Made by a program: the position numbers and the translations under genes. The notes beneath the pieces were generated by a model. The model saw only the letters and a list, made by a program, of their open reading frames with translations. It was not told the DNA's origin and made no database searches. DNA of 5,535 nucleotides from an uncultured Collinsella sp. Its GTDB lineage: Bacteria > Actinomycetota > Coriobacteriia > Coriobacteriales > Coriobacteriaceae. The DNA is taken from NCBI GenBank assembly GCA_958433005.1, contig CAUAWV010000065.1, positions 1-5,535 of the forward strand. Direction: 5' to 3'. The first letter of the stretch is position 1. Each line of letters opens with the position of its first letter. This document shows, one piece after another, positions 1 through 5,183 of this stretch.

Positions 1-16
1 CGGTCTATGCACAAAT

Positions 17-1261
17 TTACTCGTAATCTTGGTAAATCTCACGCGGAGCAAGCTCCGAATGTTTGCGTTTTAAGGTCTTAGGGGCCTTATACGTGTTGCT
101 CTCGAAGTCGATGTACTCGGTCTGCTTGAGCAGGCGCTCGATCATCTCCTCATGATCGAACAACTCCCAGGCCTCATGCACGGCATCAAGTTTAGCGTGC
201 GTCTCGGGTCGGCGCGGCATAAACAGCGTGCAACAGTCGGGAGCGGCCTCAGTCGAGATATCGAACGTACCGATCTCCTCAGCACGCGCGATGATCTCCT
301 GCTTGTCCGAACCGATGAGAGGACGGAACACGGGGATCTTCACGGCCTCGTTGACGGCCATGATGTTCTCAAGCGTTTGGGAGGCAACCTGCCCAAGCGA
401 TTCGCCCGTAACGATGGCCTTGGCGCCCTCGATGTGCGCAATGCGCTCGGTAACCGAATACATAATGCGACGATACATGATCACACGCAGGTTGCTGGGG
501 CAGGTGACCGAAATCTCACGCTGGCAGTCGCCAAACGGCACCACGTACAGGCGGCCGATCTGGACACCCGGCTCAAGCGCACGGATGATATCCTGCACCA
601 AATACTCACTCGTATCGGGCGTCTGCGGACGACCGGAGAAATGTACCGGCACGCAAACCGCGCCGCGGCGCGCGAGCATCCAAGTCGCCACCGGAGAATC
701 GATACCCGAGGACAGCAGCGTCAAGACCTTGCCGGCAGAACCCACCGGCAGACCGCCCACGCCGCGCTCGGAGCGTGCGTACACGTAAACGCTACCCTGG
801 ACCACCAGTACGTGCACCATTGCATCGGGGTCGTGCATTTGAACCTTTTTATCGGGGAAGGCCTCACACAGTACCTCGCCCACCTGACGATTGATATCGA
901 TCGAGGTGAGCTCATAGTCAGTATTGGAGCGCTTGGCGTGCACCTTAAACGAATCGAAGGAACCAAACTCGCGCAGCGCCTTCACGGCGGCGGCGCAGTA
1001 CTCCTGCGGGTCGCGGTTGGTGTGATACGCCAAAGACACACGGGCAACGCCGGGAACGGTGCGAATGACACGCGCCGCCTCGTCGGCCTGATGTTCGTTA
1101 AAGGTCACGAGGATATAACCGGAAATTCGAGACACGGCGTTCACGGAAAAGGCGGCCAAGGCCGCCTTGATGTTATCCATGAGGATATGCTCAAAATGTG
1201 CGCGGTTCTTGCCCTTCAGTCCAACCTCGTGATAGTGGACCAGGCAGACGCGAGCTGCCAT
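17..1261 (-). CDS. thiI: tRNA 4-thiouridine synthase (tRNA sulfurtransferase) ThiI, short form without rhodanese domain
   Basis: Complete 414-residue protein. ThiI adenylates U8 of tRNA and replaces its oxygen with sulfur to make 4-thiouridine, and in some bacteria it also feeds sulfur to thiamine synthesis. It is cytosolic. Visible parts are an N-terminal ferredoxin-like segment (VHYHEVGLKGKNR, residues 8-20), a THUMP region at about 60-165, and a PP-loop ATPase domain with the P-loop-like LLSSGIDSP at 182-190. GESLGQVASQTLEN (286-299) is highly typical of ThiI. The Asp-Cys-Cys at 342-344 supplies the conserved sulfur-handling cysteine. The protein ends soon after the PP-loop domain, so the rhodanese domain of the E. 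coli enzyme is absent, as in most Gram-positive ThiI proteins. Sulfur is then presumably passed directly from a cysteine desulfurase. The ATG directly abuts the rpoZ stop (TAAATG), with no good Shine-Dalgarno, so coupling to rpoZ is likely. The PP-loop has Ser where Gly is usual (S184-S185-G186). Confidence 0.96.
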   Translation of the reverse strand: MAARVCLVHYHEVGLKGKNRAHFEHILMDNIKAALAAFSVNAVSRISGYILVTFNEHQADEAARVIRTVPGVARVSLAYHTNRDPQEYCAAAVKALREFGSFDSFKVHAKRSNTDYELTSIDINRQVGEVLCEAFPDKKVQMHDPDAMVHVLVVQGSVYVYARSERGVGGLPVGSAGKVLTLLSSGIDSPVATWMLARRGAVCVPVHFSGRPQTPDTSEYLVQDIIRALEPGVQIGRLYVVPFGDCQREISVTCPSNLRVIMYRRIMYSVTERIAHIEGAKAIVTGESLGQVASQTLENIMAVNEAVKIPVFRPLIGSDKQEIIARAEEIGTFDISTEAAPDCCTLFMPRRPETHAKLDAVHEAWELFDHEEMIERLLKQTEYIDFESNTYKAPKTLKRKHSELAPREIYQDYE

Positions 1262-1543
1262 TTAGGCTTCAGCAACCTTGTGGCCGAGCGCCTTCTCGTA
1301 ACGGGCCTCGTCGTAAGAGATGTCGCCGTCGACAATCTCGTCCATAGCCATCGAGATGGTATCGGCACCGGAAAGCCCGATGGTGATGTCATCGACATCC
1401 TGGACGGCAAGCACGCGGTTGTGCTGGCCACGCAGCATGCTATTGATGTCGCAGGCGCGCTTGGAGGCAAGCGAAGCGAGCAGGAAGCGGTTGTGATCGG
1501 TCTTCTCCAGAAGATCGTCAATGCAAGGCTTTACAACGGACAC
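1262..1543 (-). CDS. rpoZ: DNA-directed RNA polymerase omega subunit
   Basis: A 93-residue protein matching the usual length and start of Gram-positive omega subunits. The N-terminus reads KPCIDDLLEKTDHNRFLLA (residues 5-23), followed by the family signature SLASKRACDINSM (24-36). Omega binds the beta-prime subunit and helps fold and assemble core RNA polymerase. The conserved first helix fixes the start at a GTG codon, with GAGG and AGGA upstream, partly inside the end of gmk. The gap to the gmk stop is 5 bases, and the stop codon abuts thiI. The order mihF-gmk-rpoZ is well known in Actinobacteria (established knowledge), which supports the assignment. Nothing is missing or broken. Confidence 0.95.
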   Translation of the reverse strand: MSVVKPCIDDLLEKTDHNRFLLASLASKRACDINSMLRGQHNRVLAVQDVDDITIGLSGADTISMAMDEIVDGDISYDEARYEKALGHKVAEA

Positions 1544-1548
1544 GGACC

Positions 1549-2118
1549 TCAGATCCTTTCATGCATATCGAGAACGCGAACGAGCTCATCGGTCGCGCGG
1601 TCGAGATCGTCATTCACCACGACGTCGTCGTAGCGGTCGGCAAGGGCAAGCTCATCGGCGGCGTTTGCCATACGCAGCTCAATCGTCTCGGGCGTCTCGG
1701 TACCGCGACCGACTAGACGCTCGCGGAGCACCTCAAGCGAAGGCGGCTTGATAAAGATCAGCACGGCCTCGGGGAAACGCTCCTTCACCTGCAGGGCGCC
1801 CTGGACATCGATCTCCAAAATCAGAGACGAGCCCGAGGCGAGCTTGGATGTGACCTCGCTCACCAACGTGCCGTAGCAGTTACCGTGGACCTCGGCCCAC
1901 TCAACAAACTCACCGTTTGCCACGCGGCGGTCGAACTCCTCGCGCGTCAGAAAAAAGTAGTTGACGCCGTCGACCTCACCTTTGCGTGGTGCTCGCGTGG
2001 TAGCCGAAACCGTCAGGCCCAGGTTCGAGCGGCGCTCGCGCACACGAGTGACGAGCGTACCCTTGCCTGCGCCTGACGGTCCAGAAATCACAAAGAGCTT
2101 GGAATCCTGAGCGCTCAC
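1549..2118 (-). CDS. gmk: guanylate kinase
   Basis: A 189-residue cytosolic enzyme, normal length for bacterial guanylate kinase, which phosphorylates GMP to GDP with ATP. The P-loop GPSGAGKGT is at residues 13-21. The GMP-binding stretch has SATTRAPRKGEVDG at 38-51, with Ser38, Arg42 and Arg45, then the conserved Tyr54 and an NGEFVEWAEVHGNCYGT segment at 68-84. A lid-like region with RLVGRGTETPE follows at about 133-143. The start is GTG, placed exactly next to the mihF stop (TAAGTG). No ATG lies between the stop and the P-loop, and no clear Shine-Dalgarno precedes the GTG, so translation probably depends on ribosomes finishing mihF. The enzyme supplies GDP and GTP next to a pyrimidine cluster and an RNA polymerase subunit gene. 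Confidence 0.97.
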   Translation of the reverse strand: MSAQDSKLFVISGPSGAGKGTLVTRVRERRSNLGLTVSATTRAPRKGEVDGVNYFFLTREEFDRRVANGEFVEWAEVHGNCYGTLVSEVTSKLASGSSLILEIDVQGALQVKERFPEAVLIFIKPPSLEVLRERLVGRGTETPETIELRMANAADELALADRYDDVVVNDDLDRATDELVRVLDMHERI

Positions 2119-2427
2119 TTATTTGGTCAGCTGCTCGAGGAGCTGCTCGCGCTGACGGACGCCGAGGCCCTGGACGCGACGGGTAGCGGAGATACCGAGC
2201 TCCTCCATGATCTTGGCGGCCTTGGCCTTGCCATAACCAGGGAGAGACTCGATGAGAGTGGAAACCTTCATGCGGGAAGCGATGGGGTCATCGGAGTTGA
2301 GCACGGACTCGAGGGACTTCTCGCCCTTCTTGATCTGCTCGCGAAGCTCAGCGCGGGCGTGACGTGCGGCAGCAGCCTTCTCAAGAGCCTGCTTGCGCTG
2401 CTCGTCGGTAAGCTGAGGGAGTGCCAT
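2119..2427 (-). CDS. mihF: actinobacterial integration host factor (mIHF-type nucleoid protein)
   Basis: A small basic DNA-binding protein of 102 residues from the ATG at 2427. It belongs to the actinobacterial IHF family, unrelated in fold to the alpha/beta IHF of proteobacteria; members bend and compact DNA and are essential in mycobacteria (family knowledge). The N-terminus MALPQLTDEQRKQALEKA and the alanine/arginine-rich helix (AAAARHARAELREQIKKG) are typical. The helix-two-turn-helix core is LIESLPGYGKAKAAKIMEELGI, at about residues 59-80, followed by the family's SATRRVQGLG and RQREQLLEQL. The frame stays open to a TTG at 2439, but that start would run through the GGAGGT ribosome binding site, so ATG 2427 is preferred. 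The gene begins the mihF-gmk-rpoZ-thiI block and follows a 239-base gap that probably carries its promoter. The stop abuts the gmk start. Confidence 0.95.
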   Translation of the reverse strand: MALPQLTDEQRKQALEKAAAARHARAELREQIKKGEKSLESVLNSDDPIASRMKVSTLIESLPGYGKAKAAKIMEELGISATRRVQGLGVRQREQLLEQLTK

Positions 2428-2431
2428 TCGT

Positions 2432-2437
2432 ACCTCC
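2432..2437 (-). promoter_or_regulatory. Ribosome binding site of mihF
   Basis: GGAGGT on the minus strand, 4 bases before the ATG at 2427. It is the strongest Shine-Dalgarno in the second gene block. It rules out the upstream in-frame TTG (2439), which would place the binding site inside the coding sequence. Confidence 0.85.
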
Positions 2438-2439
2438 AA

Positions 2440-2500
2440 ATAGTTGGGTTATATCTGATTCAATAATTAGCATTTTAGCACGTAGAACGTACAAAATGCC
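2440..2500 (-). promoter_or_regulatory. Probable mihF promoter region with embedded imperfect palindrome
   Basis: This AT-rich part of the gap lies just before mihF. Two minus-strand hexamers resemble a -10 box: TAAAAT at 2477-2472 and TATAAC at 2453-2448. Neither has a convincing -35 box at the usual spacing; the best candidate, TTGGGC, is 20 bases from TAAAAT. A 7-base inverted repeat, GCATTTT and AAAATGC (2493-2499 and 2470-2476), encloses a second pair of ACGT arms around TCT, and TAAAAT overlaps one arm. A promoter is expected here because the gap separates two differently composed operons, but the exact boxes are uncertain. Confidence 0.4.
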
Positions 2501-2563
2501 CAATCGCGGCTCCATAGGTTAGACGATACCCGCAAAAAGTGCAATATACTGCGCCCAAAGTTA

Positions 2564-2621
2564 AGCCCCTGACCTGCGATTCCACACAAAGGATGGGAAA
2601 GTTTACGCAGGCACAGGGGCT
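2564..2621. terminator. Long three-tier hairpin after pyrF, likely transcription terminator
   Basis: Perfect outer arms AGCCCCTG (2564-2571) and CAGGGGCT (2614-2621) are followed inward by perfect CCTGCG (2573-2578) and CGCAGG (2606-2611). A smaller third stem (TTCCCA with TGTGGAA, one bulge, minus-strand reading) lies in the 27-base centre. On the minus strand the outer stem is followed by TAACTTTG, a weak T run. On the plus strand it is followed by ATTTTG. It lies about 45 bases after the pyrF stop and about 137 bases before mihF, where the pyr transcript should end. The large structured centre is unusual for a simple terminator, so a structured RNA element or dispersed repeat remains possible. 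Confidence 0.5.
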
Positions 2622-2638
2622 ATTTTGTGCTAATGAGA

Positions 2639-2660
2639 CCCAAAAGTGGTGACTTAGGGG
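2639..2660 (-). other. Small hairpin directly after the pyrF stop codon
   Basis: AAGT (2644-2647) and ACTT (2652-2655) pair around a GGTG loop, and the flanking CCC and GGG can extend the stem across a small internal loop. On the minus strand it begins 6 bases after the pyrF stop. It lacks a T run (TCTCATTAG follows), so it is more likely a 3'-end stabilising or incidental structure than a terminator. Confidence 0.25.
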
Positions 2661-2666
2661 AATCTT

Positions 2667-3383
2667 TTACGCGACGTTTTCGACCAGCTCGGCGACGATG
2701 GCGTCAAAGGCGGCAACCGGATCGTCGGCACCGGTGATGGGACGGCCCACCACAATGTGGCTTGCGCCACGCTCGATAGCCTGGGAAGGCGTCGCCACGC
2801 GGGACTGGTCACCAAGGGCGGCACCCACCGGACGCACACCCGGAGTCACGATCAGGGCATCAGGACCCAGCAGCTCACGCATGTCGTGAGCCTCCATCGG
2901 TGAGCACACGATGCCATCGATGCCGTTGGCCTGAGCAAGCTTTGCCAAGCGGGCGGCCTCCTCGGCCACGGGAGACTCGACGCCGATCTCGCTCAAGGCA
3001 TCCTGATTCATGCTCGTGAGCACGGTGATGGCGACGAGCTTGGCGCGGTCCTCACGCGCCTCCTCGGCACCCTCGCGGCAGGCAGCGAGCATAGCACCCG
3101 AGCCCAGGCCGTGGACCGAAAGCAGGTCGGCACCGGCAAGCGAGGCCGAGCGGGCAGCGCCGCGCACCTGATGCGGAATGTCATGGAACTTAAGGTCGAG
3201 GAAGACCTTAAAGCCCAGGTCCTTGAACGTCTTGACGATCTGGGGACCCTCAGCGTAATAGAGCGTCATGCCGACCTTGAGCCAGGCAGCATGACCCGAA
3301 AGCTCGTGGGCGAGCTCGAGCGCGCGCTCACGGTCGCAGTCGAGGGCGACGATAACACGGTCGCGGGCATCATTCTCTAGCAT
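2667..3383 (-). CDS. pyrF: orotidine 5'-phosphate decarboxylase
   Basis: A 238-residue enzyme of normal length that decarboxylates OMP to UMP, the last step of de novo pyrimidine synthesis. The N-terminal strand VIVALDCD (residues 10-17) carries the first conserved Asp (Asp15). LKVGM with Lys36 follows at 35-39. The catalytic DxKxxD motif is DLKFHDIP at 63-70 (Asp63, Lys65, Asp68). VHGLGSGAML (90-99), TPGVRP (180-185) and the phosphate-binding IVVGRPIT (210-217) complete the TIM barrel. This is the bacterial class I form. The ATG start overlaps the end of pyrD by 7 bases, with AGGTG about 8 bases upstream. The usual DIPNTV appears here as DIPHQV, a minor variation. It is the last gene of the pyr block, followed by a hairpin-rich gap. 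Confidence 0.97.
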   Translation of the reverse strand: MLENDARDRVIVALDCDRERALELAHELSGHAAWLKVGMTLYYAEGPQIVKTFKDLGFKVFLDLKFHDIPHQVRGAARSASLAGADLLSVHGLGSGAMLAACREGAEEAREDRAKLVAITVLTSMNQDALSEIGVESPVAEEAARLAKLAQANGIDGIVCSPMEAHDMRELLGPDALIVTPGVRPVGAALGDQSRVATPSQAIERGASHIVVGRPITGADDPVAAFDAIVAELVENVA

Positions 3384-4300
3384 TCGAAAGCACCTACCAG
3401 CTCGTTGATGTCCTTCACGCCCTGGGACTCGGCCCAGGCCTCGAGCTCATGCGCGATCTTAAGCGAAGCACACGGATCGACGAAGTTGGCCATGCCGACC
3501 GACACGCAGGTGGCGCCGGCCAGGATAAACTCAGCCGCATCCTCGCCGGTCATGACACCGCCGACACCGTTGATGGGGATATCGACGGCCCGGGCAACCT
3601 CCCAGACCATGCGCACGGCGATGTGGTGGCACAGCGGGCCCGAAAGGCCGCCCTTGGGCTTGGCCACGCGGGACTTGCGGGTATGAACGTCGATGGCCAT
3701 GCCCTGGATGGAGTTGATGACCGAAAGGCCGTCGGCGCCGGCGGCCTCGAGAGCCTTGGCAATCTCGGCAACGTTGACCGGAGCCATCTTTACGAACAGC
3801 GGCTTATCGGTCACCTTGCGGCAGGCAGCCATAACGGAAGAGGCGCCCTCGGGCGTGGAGCCCATGGCGGCACCGCCGGCGGCGATATTAGGGCAGCTCA
3901 CGTTGATCTCGTAGCCGGCAGCCCAGGGGCACAGCTCGACATACATCTCGAGTGCGCGGACAAACTCGTCAACGGAGTGACCGGCAACCTGACAGATGAC
4001 CTGGCAGCCGTCCTTGGACAGCTGTTCGAGCCACGGACCGGACTCGCGGGCAAAGGCGGCCACGCCGGGGTTCTGAAGACCCACGGAGTTGATCATACCG
4101 CCGGGAATCTCGGCCATGCGGGGCGCGGGATTGCCGGGCCAGGGCTCGGCAGCGCAACCCTTGGTGGTGATGGCGCCCAGCTGGGAAACATCGAAGAAAT
4201 TCTGGAACTGCCAGCCGTAGCCGAAGGTACCGGCTGCGGTGTTGATGGGGTTCTGCATCTTGACGCCGCCGAAATCGACGGCCATGTTCACGGTACCCAC
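3377..4300 (-). CDS. pyrD: dihydroorotate dehydrogenase B (NAD+), catalytic subunit
   Basis: A 307-residue FMN protein that oxidises dihydroorotate to orotate. This is class 1B, which passes electrons through PyrK to NAD+ in the cytosol. AGTFGYG (residues 23-29) and TTKG with Lys47 come first, then MINSVGLQNPG (69-79). EINVSCPN (131-138) carries the active-site base Cys136, which is Ser in the quinone-linked class 2 enzymes. FVKMAP (169-174), NSIQGM (196-201) and the FMN-phosphate loop GVGGVMTGEDAAEF (245-258) follow. The frame is open further upstream to 4342, but that would sit inside pyrK. The GTG at 4300 overlaps the pyrK stop by one base (TAGTG) and has a GGTGG-rich region upstream. GTG 4291 and ATG 4285 are alternatives, shorter by 3 and 5 residues. 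Tight overlaps with pyrK and pyrF indicate co-translation. Confidence 0.95.
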   Translation of the reverse strand: MGTVNMAVDFGGVKMQNPINTAAGTFGYGWQFQNFFDVSQLGAITTKGCAAEPWPGNPAPRMAEIPGGMINSVGLQNPGVAAFARESGPWLEQLSKDGCQVICQVAGHSVDEFVRALEMYVELCPWAAGYEINVSCPNIAAGGAAMGSTPEGASSVMAACRKVTDKPLFVKMAPVNVAEIAKALEAAGADGLSVINSIQGMAIDVHTRKSRVAKPKGGLSGPLCHHIAVRMVWEVARAVDIPINGVGGVMTGEDAAEFILAGATCVSVGMANFVDPCASLKIAHELEAWAESQGVKDINELVGAFEC

Positions 4301-5091
4301 TAGAAGACCACCACCTTGGAAGCATCGAACACGGGGCCGCACATGCAGGCGCCCTTCATACCGTCGACCGTCTCGACATTGCAGGTGTTGCAGGCGCCAA
4401 AGCCGCAGCTCATCATGCGCTCGAGCGACACCTCGCAGTACGCACCGGCCTCAGCGGCAGCGGCGGCGACTTTCTTCATCATGACGGCGGGGCCGCAGCT
4501 GGCCACGTAGTCGTAGCCGCCCTCGCCAAGCAGTTCTGCGGCAGGATCGGTGCAAAAACCGTGCGTGCCGAGCGAACCGTCGTCGGTGCACACGTTAACC
4601 GTGGCGCCCAGCGCGCGGAACTCATCGACACCCACGGCCTTGGACGCGGTGCCAAAGCCCAAGCACACGTCCACATCAACACCCTGCTCGGCAAGCATAC
4701 CGGCAAGACAAAGCACAGGCGGAACGCCGATACCACCGGCGACGAGCAAAGCCTTCCTGGTGCCCTCGGGTACCATCCAGCCACGGCCACCGGGCCCCAG
4801 CAGGTTAGAGGTGGAGCCGGGGCCCATCTGGGACAAACGGCGGGTATCGTCGCCCACGACGGCGTACCACAGCTCGACGGTGCCGGCCTCGGCGTCGGCG
4901 CGGTAGAAACTCAAGGGCACACGAAGCAGAGAAGACGCATCGCCGGGGACGGCGATGTTCACAAACTGACCGGGCTTGAGCGCACTTGCAAGCTTGGGGG
5001 CCGAGATGACGAGCGAGAAGATGCCGTCGGCGATCTCCCGGTTCGAGACGACCTCGAAGTCGTGCATGCGTGCAGTGGAAGGTGTGGGCAT
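4300..5091 (-). CDS. pyrK: dihydroorotate dehydrogenase B, electron transfer subunit
   Basis: A 263-residue iron-sulfur flavoprotein that joins PyrD in the class 1B complex and carries electrons from FMN through a [2Fe-2S] cluster and FAD to NAD+. The N-terminal FAD-binding barrel includes KPGQFVNI (39-46) and the RVPLSF motif at 57-62. The NAD-binding domain carries LLVAGGIGVPP (115-125) and a CGPAVMM motif (199-205). The C-terminal cluster site has Cys229, Cys234 and Cys237 in CGFGACNTC and Cys249 in the closing ACMCGPVF. The extra Cys251 stands where an Asp is common before GPVF. The ATG at 5091 has GGAG five bases upstream. Met9 is a weaker alternative start. The gene lies 92 bases after pyrC and overlaps pyrD by 1 base. 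Confidence 0.96.
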   Translation of the reverse strand: MPTPSTARMHDFEVVSNREIADGIFSLVISAPKLASALKPGQFVNIAVPGDASSLLRVPLSFYRADAEAGTVELWYAVVGDDTRRLSQMGPGSTSNLLGPGGRGWMVPEGTRKALLVAGGIGVPPVLCLAGMLAEQGVDVDVCLGFGTASKAVGVDEFRALGATVNVCTDDGSLGTHGFCTDPAAELLGEGGYDYVASCGPAVMMKKVAAAAAEAGAYCEVSLERMMSCGFGACNTCNVETVDGMKGACMCGPVFDASKVVVF

Positions 5092-5096
5092 AGACG

Positions 5097-5100
5097 CTCC
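5097..5100 (-). promoter_or_regulatory. Ribosome binding site of pyrK
   Basis: TTGGAG on the minus strand, with its GGAG core 5 bases before the ATG at 5091. It supports this start over the internal Met9 codon. It lies only 6 bases downstream of a 16-base hairpin (5107-5122). Confidence 0.75.
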
Positions 5101-5106
5101 AATCCC

Positions 5107-5122
5107 CCATGCGGTTGCATGG
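5107..5122 (-). other. Short hairpin upstream of the pyrK ribosome binding site
   Basis: Perfect 6-base arms CCATGC and GCATGG flank a 4-base loop (AACC on the transcript). It sits between a terminator-like hairpin and the pyrK Shine-Dalgarno. A 6-base ACCGCA in its loop and 3' arm could pair instead with TGCGGT in the loop and 3' arm of the upstream hairpin. Whether it has any role is inference. Confidence 0.35.
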
Positions 5123-5125
5123 TCT

Positions 5126-5163
5126 AAACGAACAGAAAGCGCGGCACCGCAAGGGCGCCGCGC
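5126..5163 (-). terminator. Terminator-like hairpin between pyrC and pyrK
   Basis: On the minus strand the arms GCGCGGCGCC (5163-5154) and GGTGCCGCGC (5148-5139) pair over 10 bases with one G-U pair around a 5-base loop (CTTGC). TTTCTGTTCGTTT follows, in which 9 of 13 bases are T. It starts 20 bases after the pyrC stop, as expected for an intrinsic terminator, yet the next gene continues the same pathway 92 bases on. It may be a partial terminator, an attenuator or the true end of a pyrC transcript. The T run is interrupted, so termination may be incomplete. Confidence 0.55.
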
Positions 5164-5183
5164 ACAAAAGCGATAAGGCTATG

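Noticed and set aside
1..16. A terminator or following gene after thiI
   Set aside because: Only 16 bases remain and they contain no stem or readable gene.
152..1633. A 493-codon plus-strand open frame antisense to thiI, rpoZ and the end of gmk
   Set aside because: It crosses three well-supported genes on the other strand. Its product is rich in His, Arg, Gly and Leu with no recognisable domain, as expected for the mirror frame of high-GC genes. No ribosome binding site stands out.
3449..4303. A 284-codon plus-strand open frame antisense to pyrD
   Set aside because: It mirrors pyrD codons almost exactly, is rich in Gly, His and Asp without a known motif, and has no independent promoter or context.
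4301..4342. A longer pyrD N-terminus (14 extra residues)
   Set aside because: The extra residues lie inside the pyrK iron-sulfur coding region and do not resemble PyrD; the GTG coupled to the pyrK stop fits better.
4561..5127. A 188-codon plus-strand open frame antisense to pyrK
   Set aside because: It is the shadow of pyrK, whose FAD, NAD and iron-sulfur motifs are all intact on the minus strand.
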